64,000 nt of DNA. It comes from Paenibacillus tuaregi (GTDB lineage Bacteria; Bacillota; Bacilli; Paenibacillales; Paenibacillaceae). Under the pieces are notes generated by a model that ran no database searches, had not been told where the DNA came from, and was given only the letters and a program-made list of their open reading frames with translations. This document shows, in pieces, positions 26,034-34,081 of this stretch. The position numbers were made by a program, and so were the translations under genes. The DNA is taken from assembly GCF_900086655.1 (NCBI RefSeq), contig NZ_LT575476.1, forward strand, positions 3,197,869-3,261,868. The letters run 5' to 3'. Each line of letters begins with the position of its first letter. The first letter of the stretch is position 1.

Positions 26034-26612
26034 TCAGACTGTCTTCTCTGTAGTTCCCTGCCACTTTGTCATACCTGGGGTCACATTCCACACATGGTCA
26101 AATCCGAACTCTTCCAGCTGCTGACATGCCAGATCACTGCGTGAGCCTGTCCGGCAGACCACATAAATCTTGTGTTCTTGGTCTAGCTCGTTATACCTTG
26201 CCTTGAGCTCCCCCAAAGGCATGGACAGCGCCCCGGGAATGTGGCTGAATGCAAATTCCGCGGGCTCTCTGACATCCAGCACAGTAAGACCAGGTTCTCC
26301 TAAATTCCGGCTTAACTCCTCATGGGATGCTGTGTTTGGGTACATCTTGTCCTCCTTCATCTCATCAGGACTCGCTTTGCGAATGTAATGCTTCAGTAAT
26401 CCGGCTTCCTCTACTAAGCCCAAATATTGATGACCCGTCTTTCTGGTCCAGCTCTGCATATCTGCCACAGACCCTTGATCCGTAGCCTGAATCTCAATAA
26501 TCTGGCCGGCATTTAAATTGTCTATGGCTTTTTTTGTTTTGACGATAGGCATGGGGCAGGCAAGCCCCTTGCAATCCAGTGTGGAATCTACAGGAATTTG
26601 TGATGCTGACAT
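26034..26612 (-). CDS. TusA-rhodanese fusion (CstA-like sulfur carrier)
   Basis: A 192-residue two-domain protein. Residues about 8-80 are a TusA-type sulfur carrier with L-D-C-K-G-L-A-C-P-M-P-I. A linker follows, then a rhodanese domain (about 98-188) with the loop V-C-R-T-G-S-R-S. In S. aureus the related CstA (rhodanese-TusA-rhodanese) relays persulfide sulfur to CstB, so this shorter form probably has that job with the neighbouring dioxygenase. It is first in the operon; the operator lies 60 bp upstream. All expected cysteines are present. Confidence 0.9.
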   Translation of the reverse strand: MSASQIPVDSTLDCKGLACPMPIVKTKKAIDNLNAGQIIEIQATDQGSVADMQSWTRKTGHQYLGLVEEAGLLKHYIRKASPDEMKEDKMYPNTASHEELSRNLGEPGLTVLDVREPAEFAFSHIPGALSMPLGELKARYNELDQEHKIYVVCRTGSRSDLACQQLEEFGFDHVWNVTPGMTKWQGTTEKTV

Positions 26613-26671
26613 TTGATATGACCTCCATAAAATAAATGTGATATAGTGTGAGGTATTTCATTGCTGTATAC

Positions 26672-26691
26672 ATATACCCCTATAGGTATAT
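26672..26691. promoter_or_regulatory. CstR/CsoR-like operator before the TusA-rhodanese operon
   Basis: ATATACC and GGTATAT are perfect arms around CCTATA. It shares ATACC-N6-GGTAT and a central TATA with the site at 23617-23638. No cstR gene is found in the window. Confidence 0.7.
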
Positions 26692-26843
26692 TAAATTCAT
26701 ACCTTATACTTGTCAAACCCTTTCACCTGGCAAAATTGACACCGAAAACCTAGGAGTCATATAATGAACACACGTTTTTCTAACAACAGGAATTTTTAAG
26801 CATTAAGGAGGTGAGTCAAGGCTGTTTCCAGTCTTGGTGTATA

Positions 26844-27575
26844 ATGAGAATTTCTGAAGGTATTGCTATACTGGATCTGGTCTACCCGGCAGGGGACACG
26901 ACCATGACCATTCATCCGGTAGTTATTTATGACCGTGAACACACCGTTCTGATTGACACGGGAATGCCTGGAAGCCGGGATATGATTCTTAAGCAGATGA
27001 CAAGCGAGGGAATCGATGTAAACGCCCTAGACACGATTATATTAACTCACCAGGATATTGATCACATTGGCAGTCTTCCGCAGTTTATCTGTGCCGGAAA
27101 TCTGGAGATCCTAGCCCATGAAGAGGATGCCCCATATATTGAAGGGATCAAGCCGCTGATTAAAGTGAGCTCCGAACGCCGCGAGACGCTGCTCAGCTCA
27201 TTGACCGTGGAAGACCGTATTCAGTTTGAGCAGGTTTTCTCGCCAAGTACCCGTCCGAAGATTAGCAGAATGATTAAGGATAGCGAGCATCTCCCATATG
27301 GAGGCGGGCTTCTGGTTATTCATACCCCCGGGCATACCCCGGGTCATCTCAGCCTGTACCATGAGCCAAGCCAGACACTCATTGCCGGTGATGCCATGAT
27401 TCTTCAAGGCGTCGAGCTGCATGGCCCTAATCCGAAGATGACACCGGATTTGAAGCTGGCTACGGAATCCCTAAGCAAATTCGCAGAGCTGCCCGTGCGC
27501 AAAGTGATTTGTTACCATGGGGGACTTCTGGACTCAAATGCCGAGCAGCAAATCAAGAAACTAACTTCCCGTTAG
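26844..27575 (+). CDS. MBL-fold metallo-hydrolase
   Basis: About 243 residues with the metallo-beta-lactamase fold: L-T-H-Q-D-I-D-H-I-G-S (metal motif, with Q at the position of the second His of HxHxDH), PGHTPGHLSLY, and AGDAMIL. It resembles the YflN-like hydrolases, and its substrate is unknown. The family-typical start is M-R-I-S-E-G at ATG 26844. However, the strong AAGGAGGTG (26805-26812) lies about 32 bases upstream, with only a GTG overlapping it in frame, so the true start or leader is unclear. A ten-pair hairpin follows the stop at 27615-27663. Confidence 0.78.
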   Translation: MRISEGIAILDLVYPAGDTTMTIHPVVIYDREHTVLIDTGMPGSRDMILKQMTSEGIDVNALDTIILTHQDIDHIGSLPQFICAGNLEILAHEEDAPYIEGIKPLIKVSSERRETLLSSLTVEDRIQFEQVFSPSTRPKISRMIKDSEHLPYGGGLLVIHTPGHTPGHLSLYHEPSQTLIAGDAMILQGVELHGPNPKMTPDLKLATESLSKFAELPVRKVICYHGGLLDSNAEQQIKKLTSR

Positions 27576-27614
27576 ACTCATCGTTCGCAAACAAGGCTGT
27601 TACAATTAGCAAAA

Positions 27615-27663
27615 TAGAGCCAAGGAATCCGCCCTGATTAACAGTGGCAGTTTCTTGGCTCTA
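27615..27663. terminator. possible bidirectional terminator
   Basis: TAGAGCCAAG (27615-27624) and CTTGGCTCTA (27654-27663) are perfect ten-base arms separated by 29 bases, located between convergent genes. The loop is long and T-runs are weak. Confidence 0.5.
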
Positions 27664-27723
27664 GTTCATTACCGCAACCAGGCTTCTGTACACTTGATTC
27701 CATGGAGTCCCTTGGTTCATCAA

Positions 27724-28566
27724 TCACAATTGTGCTTCATGGAAGGTATCTCCGCCTTCAATAGTTCCGTTCTGATATCCTTTATAGAACCAGCGCTTCC
27801 TCTGCTCTGAGGTCCCGTGGGTGAAGCTCTCGGGAACCGCATAACCCTGGGCCTGCTTCTGCAGTGTATCGTCCCCAACCGCGCTTGCCGCTGTCAATGC
27901 TTCTTCGATATCTCCCTCTTCAAGCACGCCTTTACCCTGATCGTGCTTGGCCCATACTCCCGCGTAATAATCCGCTTGAAGCTCAAATCTGACTGAATAT
28001 TTGTTGTATTCCGCTTCACTCACTTTCTCCCTCTGCGGCATAACTTTATCCGATGTTCCCAGCAAAGTCTGCACATGATGACCCACTTCGTGAGCAACCA
28101 CATAGGCCATGGCGAAGTCGCCCGGCGCCTTAAATTTCTGCTTAAGCTCGTCATAGAAGCTAAGATCAATATACAGCTTGCGGTCACCCGGGCAGTAGAA
28201 GGGGCCCACAGAAGAACCAGCTGTTCCACAAGCGGACTGCACGCTGCCGCTATAAATCACAAGAGTCGGATTTTCATATGTCATGCCTCTTTGCTTAAAG
28301 ATGTCCGACCATACATCCTCGGTGTCTGCCAGGACTACGGATACAAATTCCTTAAGCTCCTGCTCTTCCTGGGTGGCTTCGTAGGGTGCATTCGTTCCAG
28401 TAACCGTCCCCGTGATTTGATTCAGCAGATCTCCGGAATTTCCTCCAAGCAGCGTAACCAGAAGTACGATAATAATGCCGCCGATGCCGCCTCCCAGCAT
28501 GGACTTGCCGCTCATCCCCCTGCGGTCTTCAACATTCGAGCTTTCTCTTCTTCCTTTCCACTGCAT
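27724..28566 (-). CDS. YpfJ-type neutral zinc metallopeptidase
   Basis: A 280-residue protein. The start is WKGRRESSNVEDRRG, as in the YpfJ family, followed by a glycine-rich transmembrane helix (about 23-42) and an extracellular domain with the zinc-binding HEVGHHVQ (about 156-163). The family also has the conserved FYCPGDRKLYID and ELQADYYAGVWA regions, both present; the Glu in the latter is a likely third ligand. Physiological substrate unknown. GGAGGAAAAC precedes the ATG. Single gene. Confidence 0.9.
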   Translation of the reverse strand: MQWKGRRESSNVEDRRGMSGKSMLGGGIGGIIIVLLVTLLGGNSGDLLNQITGTVTGTNAPYEATQEEQELKEFVSVVLADTEDVWSDIFKQRGMTYENPTLVIYSGSVQSACGTAGSSVGPFYCPGDRKLYIDLSFYDELKQKFKAPGDFAMAYVVAHEVGHHVQTLLGTSDKVMPQREKVSEAEYNKYSVRFELQADYYAGVWAKHDQGKGVLEEGDIEEALTAASAVGDDTLQKQAQGYAVPESFTHGTSEQRKRWFYKGYQNGTIEGGDTFHEAQL

Positions 28567-28693
28567 ATGTTTTCCTCCCCTATAACCATCTCTCCAAACT
28601 CTAGCACTTAACTTTATAAGTCAATTACCCTCCATAGTGAGCTTCACACATTCCATTAAATGGATCCGCCACCCGTCATCATTTGTTCAAGCC

Positions 28694-28732
28694 AAAAAAA
28701 GCCCTTGGAGGCCGATCCGGCCATCAAGGACT
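28694..28732 (-). terminator. rho-independent terminator of the TetR gene
   Basis: On the minus strand, AGTCCTTG..GGCC pairs with GGCC..CAAGGGCT (28700-28732) around GATC, followed by a run of seven T. Ends the gene at 28750-29355. Confidence 0.8.
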
Positions 28733-28749
28733 CTAATGTGTCATTCCAT

Positions 28750-29355
28750 TTATTTGCTGTTCTCAATGCCATACAGAAAGACATCTATAGACTGCTTATA
28801 AAGAGCCAGTGCCTCATCCACGTTCAGTTTCCTGGACATCTGATTGAGGCCGATGAACAACCCTTCAAAAATTACGGAAAGGCCATGTATCTGATCTTCA
28901 CTTAGATGCGTGTCTCCGAGCACTTCCTTAATCAGCTGCTTGTTGAATTCAACATGGCATGAAAGCAGCTTGGAAATGCGCTCTTCAATATCATGCTCCA
29001 TCTGATCGTTGTTAAAAAACTCCTGAGCTGCCTTGGTTAAAGGGTGGTTCAAATCTTCAAGGACCATGTGTTCAGCGAAGCCGTACATCTTCTCCTTGAT
29101 CGAGTGGTAATGAACCTCCTTCTCCCGCCACTTCTGGTCCCAGTCCCTTTCCCATTCATCAATCAGATACAGAAAGAGCCCTTCCTTACTCTTGAAGTGA
29201 TAATAAATATTTCCTTTACTGCTGCCTGTCTCGGATACAATATCCTCGATGGATGTTCCCGCATATCCTTTGCGGACAAACAGAGCCCGGGCGCAATCCG
29301 CGACCTTCTTCTTGGTACTCTCGCTTTGCAGCTGTTTCTTGTTCAATAACTTCAT
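28750..29355 (-). CDS. TetR family regulator next to MFS efflux gene
   Basis: A 201-residue TetR regulator with the helix-turn-helix FVRKGYAGTSIEDIVSETGSSKGNIYYHF. It follows the MFS gene on the same strand with a 100-bp gap, and probably controls it through the operator at 30723-30736. The ATG at 29355 has GGAG directly abutting it. A TTG at 29346 lies nine bases behind that site and could be the real start. Ligand unknown; drug-like compounds are usual for such pairs. Confidence 0.88.
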   Translation of the reverse strand: MKLLNKKQLQSESTKKKVADCARALFVRKGYAGTSIEDIVSETGSSKGNIYYHFKSKEGLFLYLIDEWERDWDQKWREKEVHYHSIKEKMYGFAEHMVLEDLNHPLTKAAQEFFNNDQMEHDIEERISKLLSCHVEFNKQLIKEVLGDTHLSEDQIHGLSVIFEGLFIGLNQMSRKLNVDEALALYKQSIDVFLYGIENSK

Positions 29356-29455
29356 CTCCGATTACTTGTAGTCAGCTCATATACAGTTAAATTCAATCCA
29401 AAGGGTCTAAACTTTAGTTCTTTAACACTTGATTAAATTAAACCATAAATTCTCC

Positions 29456-30676
29456 TTAATCGGAATATGAAGTTGAAGTATGAGCAGCCGATCTCTTGCC
29501 TCTGCCGGCAAGAAGAGACAGAACAAAGCTTAATGCAAGGACCAATGCCGCCGAGATGTACGGAAAATTAATGTCTTTGTCAAACAGATAACCCGCGACC
29601 ACCGGGCCTATAATGTTGCCAAGACTGGTGTAGGCCGAATTCAATCCGGCCACAAAGCCCTGCTGCTCTTCAGCCAGCTTGGACATTTGGGTACCAATAG
29701 CAGGACGAAGAATATCAATGGACAGGAACACAATAAACGTAACAACGACAATCATCCAATAGCTCTGAACCCATAAAGTCAATAGTACGAACAAAGATGA
29801 GGTTACCAAACAGGTTGAAATTACAAGCTTTTCCCCGAAACGATTGAGAATCCAGCCGAAGACCGTTGCCTGAACCACCGCGCCCGAGATGGAACCGAAA
29901 GTTATGATAAATGCGATATCACTTGGTGTGAATCCAAATTTATGGTCAACAAAGAGACCAAATACCGTTTCATAATTAGCAAGTCCAAATGACATAACGA
30001 ACACAATAACCAGACTCAAAAAGTAGGGTTCCCGTACGGATTGAACCAGCTGTGCGAGCAAATTCTGCTTGACGCCCAGGCTCTTAGCTTTGGCATCCTC
30101 TCTCATCTGGGAAGTCAAAGACTCAGGAAGCACAAGCTGTGTGATCACTGCAGCGATTCCTGCTGCCGCAAATGCGGCATAGAACGGTACTCTAATCCCA
30201 TACTCCGCAATAAAACCCCCGATTCCTGGTCCTATAATGAATCCGGTAGTGATTGCCGCGTTAATAAAGCCCATACCTTTGGCACGTTCTTCTGAGGTTG
30301 TCATATCTGCTGTATAAGCCATGACCGCAGGCATGATAAATGCGGCACCTATACCTCCCAGCATCCTTGACAGGAACAGCAGCGGTGATGTGCTCACCAC
30401 ACCAAACAGCAGCTCGGAGCAAGCAAATATAACCATTCCGGATACGATCATTTTCTTCCGGCCCAAGGAATCCGAAAGTCTGCCCGCAAGCGGTGAGAAG
30501 ATAAGCTGAGTCGCCGAGAAAGCGGCCACCAGCAGTCCAACCATGCTGCCGTTTATATGCAGCTCGTTCATATACGTAGGCATAATCGGAATAACGAGGC
30601 CTATTCCGGTAAAGACAAGAAAAATATTAAGCATCAACAGCAGCAGCGCACCCCGGTTTTTAGTAAACAATGACAT
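29456..30676 (-). CDS. MFS drug/multidrug efflux transporter (DHA1, Bmr/TetA-like)
   Basis: A 406-residue, twelve-helix major facilitator. Motif A is visible after helix 2 (G-R-L-S-D-S-L-G-R-K-K), and the antiporter motif C lies in helix 5 (GFIIGPGIGGFIAEYG). These place it among proton-driven exporters related to Bmr, NorA and TetA. The substrate cannot be deduced. The promoter TTGTGC-N18-TATAAT (30741-30770) is followed by a TetR-type palindrome. GGAGGC precedes the ATG. The regulator lies downstream. Confidence 0.88.
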   Translation of the reverse strand: MSLFTKNRGALLLLMLNIFLVFTGIGLVIPIMPTYMNELHINGSMVGLLVAAFSATQLIFSPLAGRLSDSLGRKKMIVSGMVIFACSELLFGVVSTSPLLFLSRMLGGIGAAFIMPAVMAYTADMTTSEERAKGMGFINAAITTGFIIGPGIGGFIAEYGIRVPFYAAFAAAGIAAVITQLVLPESLTSQMREDAKAKSLGVKQNLLAQLVQSVREPYFLSLVIVFVMSFGLANYETVFGLFVDHKFGFTPSDIAFIITFGSISGAVVQATVFGWILNRFGEKLVISTCLVTSSLFVLLTLWVQSYWMIVVVTFIVFLSIDILRPAIGTQMSKLAEEQQGFVAGLNSAYTSLGNIIGPVVAGYLFDKDINFPYISAALVLALSFVLSLLAGRGKRSAAHTSTSYSD

Positions 30677-30722
30677 GTTAAAAAGCCTCCAGCAAGTATC
30701 AGAATAGATAGTTCATAATAAT

Positions 30723-30736
30723 ACTGAACGTTCGGT
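30723..30736. promoter_or_regulatory. TetR-type operator of the MFS gene
   Basis: ACTGAAC-GTTCGGT is an inverted repeat with one mismatch, four bases downstream of the -10 box at 30741-30746. Likely target of the TetR regulator at 28750-29355. Confidence 0.65.
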
Positions 30737-30740
30737 CTGT

Positions 30741-30770
30741 ATTATAGCACGACCCAGGGTGTTTGCACAA
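30741..30770 (-). promoter_or_regulatory. promoter of the MFS gene
   Basis: Minus strand TTGTGC (30765-30770), 18-bp spacer, TATAAT (30741-30746). Confidence 0.65.
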
Positions 30771-30826
30771 CGAGCGGACAAGTGCTTAGTAGAACATTTT
30801 TCTTAAGCTGCTTCCGCAAAAAAATA

Positions 30827-30855
30827 TTGACTTTGCTCATAGATCGATTTAAAGT
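30827..30855 (+). promoter_or_regulatory. sigma-A promoter of the second iron operon
   Basis: TTGACT (30827-30832), 17-bp spacer, TAAAGT (30850-30855). The Fur box follows 15 bp downstream. Confidence 0.7.
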
Positions 30856-30870
30856 ATCATTTGTTGATAC

Positions 30871-30885
30871 TGATAATCATTATCA
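30871..30885. promoter_or_regulatory. Fur box, perfect 7-1-7
   Basis: TGATAATCATTATCA is a perfect Fur inverted repeat, located 41 bp before the binding-protein start. Confidence 0.9.
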
Positions 30886-30925
30886 TTAACTGAATATCAA
30901 TTACTTTATTTTAAAGGAGACTCTT

Positions 30926-31852
30926 ATGATGAAAAAATGGTCGGCCCCTCTTCTATTGATTGTTCTGCTGTTGATAAGTGCTTGCAATAATACTTCCGGA
31001 TCTGCTCAGACTCCTGATACCTCTAAGGAAGCCACCGCTTCCACTATTACATACAAATCCGAAAACGGTCCTGTGCAGGTGCCTGCAAATCCTCAGCGTG
31101 TTGTGGTTCTGACTGCTTATACCGGGGATCTGCTCACTCTAAATGTGAACATGGTCGGTGTGGATTCCTGGTCCAAACAGAATCCCCTCTTCGCTGACAA
31201 ACTTAAGGACGTGCCGGAAGTTTCGGATGAAAGCCTCGAGAAGATTATCGAGCTGAAGCCTGATCTGATTATCGGCAGCTCCACCAGTAAGAATCTAGAC
31301 AAGCTTAAGCAGATCGCACCTACCGTTACGTATACTTACGGTAAAGTTGACTACCTTACCCAATACATCGAGATCGGCAAGCTCCTGAACAAGGAGAAAG
31401 AAGCGACGGCTTGGGTGGAAGACTTCAAGAAACGTGCCGAAGAGGCGGGTAAAGAAATTAAGGCTAAGATTGGCGAGAACTCAACGGTATCTGTTATCGA
31501 GAATTTTGATAAGCAGCTGTATGTTTTTGGCGACAACTGGGGACGCGGCACTGAGATTATCTACCAGGCTATGAAGCTGAAGATGCCTGAAAAAGTGAAG
31601 GAGATGGCTTTAAAGGACGGTTATTATGCGCTCTCTGCCGAAGTGCTTCCGCAGTATGCCGGTGACTATGTTATTTTCAGCAAAAACACGGATGGAGATA
31701 CCTCCTTCCAGAATACAGACACCTACAAGAATATTCCTGCTGTCAAGAATAACCGGGTCTTTGAAGCCAATGCCAAACAATTTTATTTCAATGATGCGAT
31801 GACACTGGACTATCAGCTTAACTTCTTCATCTCGAAATTTCTCGGGAGATAA
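30926..31852 (+). CDS. iron-siderophore binding lipoprotein (second system)
   Basis: A 308-residue class III binding protein (FeuA/YfiY-like). The lipobox L-I-S-A-C lies at the end of the signal peptide, and the first lobe has NPQRVVVLTAYTGDLLTLN followed by PDLIIGSSTSKN. It binds a ferric chelate at the cell surface. It is first in an operon with two FecCD permeases (6-bp gap). AAAGGAGA precedes the ATG, and a perfect Fur box is upstream, so expression should rise under iron limitation. The ligand is unknown. It differs clearly from the binding protein at 17683. Confidence 0.9.
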   Translation: MMKKWSAPLLLIVLLLISACNNTSGSAQTPDTSKEATASTITYKSENGPVQVPANPQRVVVLTAYTGDLLTLNVNMVGVDSWSKQNPLFADKLKDVPEVSDESLEKIIELKPDLIIGSSTSKNLDKLKQIAPTVTYTYGKVDYLTQYIEIGKLLNKEKEATAWVEDFKKRAEEAGKEIKAKIGENSTVSVIENFDKQLYVFGDNWGRGTEIIYQAMKLKMPEKVKEMALKDGYYALSAEVLPQYAGDYVIFSKNTDGDTSFQNTDTYKNIPAVKNNRVFEANAKQFYFNDAMTLDYQLNFFISKFLGR

Positions 31853-31858
31853 CAGCAG

Positions 31859-32869
31859 ATGAACCATTCGAAAAAACGTTCGCTATTATTCGCCATAAAG
31901 CTTCTGTGCTCCATTGCCATCTTTGTCTGTATGTTTATTCTGGCTATCGTGTTAGGGGCTGCTGATACCTCCTTGAAGGATGTATGGATGGCGCTTACCT
32001 CCAGAGAGGTCACTGAAACACTCTCGATGATCCGGGAGATTCGGCTGCCCCGCGAGATCGCCGGGATGCTGGTCGGCGCTGCGCTCGCGGTATCCGGAGC
32101 CATCATGCAGGGAATCACCCGAAATCCGCTGGCCGACCCGAGTCTGCTCGGCCTGACGACAGGGGCAAATGCGGCTCTGGCCTTTACCTTGGCTTTCTTG
32201 CCCTCGGCCGGCTATCTTGGCATTATGGCGGCTTGTTTCATTGGAGCCGCAGCGGGTGCCCTGATGGTGTTCGGGATTGCCGCCACCCAGAAAGGGGGCT
32301 TCTCCCCATTGCGGATTGTGCTTGCCGGAGCCGCGGTCACCGCCTTTCTATACGCCCTTGGCGAAGGGGTTGCCCTTCTGTTCAAAATATCCAAGGACGT
32401 CTCCATGTGGACAGCCGGCGGGCTGATGGGGACCACTTGGGAGCAGGTTGGTGCGATTGCCCCCGTTATTCTTGCCGGAACTCTGGCCTCCATAGTTCTA
32501 TCCAAGCAGCTTACCGTTCTAAGCTTAAATGAGGAGGTAGCCGCTGGGCTGGGTCAAAGAACCGTTTATATCAAGGGAATCCTCTTTGTGATCATCATCC
32601 TCCTGGCTGGAGCTTCGGTCGCTCTGGTTGGCAACCTGACTTTTGTAGGGCTGATGATTCCGCATATCGTGCGGTCCATTGTTGGCAGGGACTACCGGCA
32701 TATCATTCCGGTATCCGCCATACTGGGGGCGGCATTCATGCTCGCCGCAGACACGATTGGGCGGACGCTTCATCCCCCTTACGAAACCCCGGTGGCGGCC
32801 ATTATTGCCATACTGGGACTGCCATTTTTCCTGATTATCGTGCGTAAAGGAGGCAAAGTGCTGAAATGA
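31859..32869 (+). CDS. FecCD family siderophore permease (second system, first subunit)
   Basis: A 336-residue permease with about ten helices and the FecCD blocks RLPREIAGMLVGAALAVSGA, QGITRNPLADPSLLG, EEVAAGLGQRTVYI and FVGLMIPHIVRSIVG. It starts six bases behind the binding-protein gene with GGGAGAT upstream, and overlaps the next permease by four bases (ATGA at 32866). Complete; no defects. Confidence 0.92.
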   Translation: MNHSKKRSLLFAIKLLCSIAIFVCMFILAIVLGAADTSLKDVWMALTSREVTETLSMIREIRLPREIAGMLVGAALAVSGAIMQGITRNPLADPSLLGLTTGANAALAFTLAFLPSAGYLGIMAACFIGAAAGALMVFGIAATQKGGFSPLRIVLAGAAVTAFLYALGEGVALLFKISKDVSMWTAGGLMGTTWEQVGAIAPVILAGTLASIVLSKQLTVLSLNEEVAAGLGQRTVYIKGILFVIIILLAGASVALVGNLTFVGLMIPHIVRSIVGRDYRHIIPVSAILGAAFMLAADTIGRTLHPPYETPVAAIIAILGLPFFLIIVRKGGKVLK

Positions 32870-33879
32870 ATCCCAATCTAAACCTACATAAAAAACAGGC
32901 TAAAGTCATCGGCGGTCTGCTTGTGCTGATTATAGCCACCATCATTGCGGGTATGGGAATTGGCTACTCCTCCCTCTCCTTCAGCCGGCTTCTGCCCACA
33001 TTGTTTGGGCAGGGCACTTTTGCTGAGGATTTTGTGTTGTTCTCTGTCCGCCTGCCCCGGATTGTGATCTGCCTGTTGTCCGGTATGGCACTGGCCCTGT
33101 CGGGCGCCATTCTCCAGGGGGTTACACGCAATGATCTTGCAGACCCCGGCATCGTGGGAATTAATTCAGGCGCCGGTGTGGCAATTTCCGTATTCTTTTT
33201 GTTCTTTTCCACGGAGGTTGGCTCTCTGGCCTATGTACTTCCCTTTGCAGCCTTTCTCGGCGGCCTGGCAGCTGCCACATTAATCTACTGGCTGTCTTAC
33301 CGGAGATCCGCCGGTCTTCAGCCTGTCCGGCTGGTGCTTACCGGTGTCGGCTTCTCCATGGCCCTCTCTGGGGTTATGATCGTCATTATTTCCTCAGCCG
33401 ACCGTCAGAAAGTGGACTTTATATCCAAATGGCTGGCGGGAAACATTTGGGGAGCAGACTGGCCTTTCATCTGGGCTTTGCTGCCATGGCTGCTTGTCCT
33501 CCTGCCTTTCACCCTGTATAAAGCAGGCCAGCTTAACCTCCTCAACCTGGACGAGCCGGTGTCCATCAGTGTAGGGGTGCCTGTAGAGAGGGAACGTATC
33601 ATTCTGCTGATAGCCGCTGTTGCCTTAGCTTCTTCCGCAGTGGCTGTTACCGGAGGGATTGCCTTCATCGGATTAATGGCTCCGCATATTGCCAGAGCTT
33701 TGGTCGGCCCACGCAACCAATTGTCCATCCCGGTTGCGGTCTTGAGCGGGGGCTGGCTGCTTGTGATGGCGGATACGATCGGCCGGAATCTGGCGGACCC
33801 GGATGGGGTACCGGCAGGAATTATGGCAGCCCTGATTGGCGCCCCATACTTTATGTATTTGCTAATCAAAAAGCGGTAA
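32866..33879 (+). CDS. FecCD family siderophore permease (second system, second subunit)
   Basis: A 337-residue permease of the same family: RLPRIVICLLSGMALALSGA, QGVTRNDLADPGIVG, LDEPVSISVGV and [15 protein letters not shown]. The ATGA overlap with the previous gene indicates translational coupling. No ATPase gene follows: after the stop comes a strong terminator (33893-33937) and an unrelated operon. The system must borrow an ATPase, possibly the one at 14581-15435. Confidence 0.92.
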   Translation: MNPNLNLHKKQAKVIGGLLVLIIATIIAGMGIGYSSLSFSRLLPTLFGQGTFAEDFVLFSVRLPRIVICLLSGMALALSGAILQGVTRNDLADPGIVGINSGAGVAISVFFLFFSTEVGSLAYVLPFAAFLGGLAAATLIYWLSYRRSAGLQPVRLVLTGVGFSMALSGVMIVIISSADRQKVDFISKWLAGNIWGADWPFIWALLPWLLVLLPFTLYKAGQLNLLNLDEPVSISVGVPVERERIILLIAAVALASSAVAVTGGIAFIGLMAPHIARALVGPRNQLSIPVAVLSGGWLLVMADTIGRNLADPDGVPAGIMAALIGAPYFMYLLIKKR

Positions 33880-33892
33880 AATCATTTGTTGA

Positions 33893-33937
33893 AGCAGCGC
33901 GCTGTGTCTACAGTACACGGCGTGCTGCTTTTTTTTT
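33893..33937 (+). terminator. strong rho-independent terminator
   Basis: AGCAGCGCGCTGTGT (33893-33907) pairs with ACACGGCGTGCTGCT (33915-33929) with two non-standard positions, followed by nine T. Ends the second iron operon. Confidence 0.9.
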
Positions 33938-34081
33938 GAGATTAATGGTGTTATTTCAGAAGCGGCTTTGTTCTAAATAACTACAAATGTTAAATTCGCT
34001 TCATTTAAGGGTATAAGTTCCAAAGAGATGTAACACATTAGTTCTGTACTGAAACCCTGCCTAGAAGAAAGGAAACCGGTC

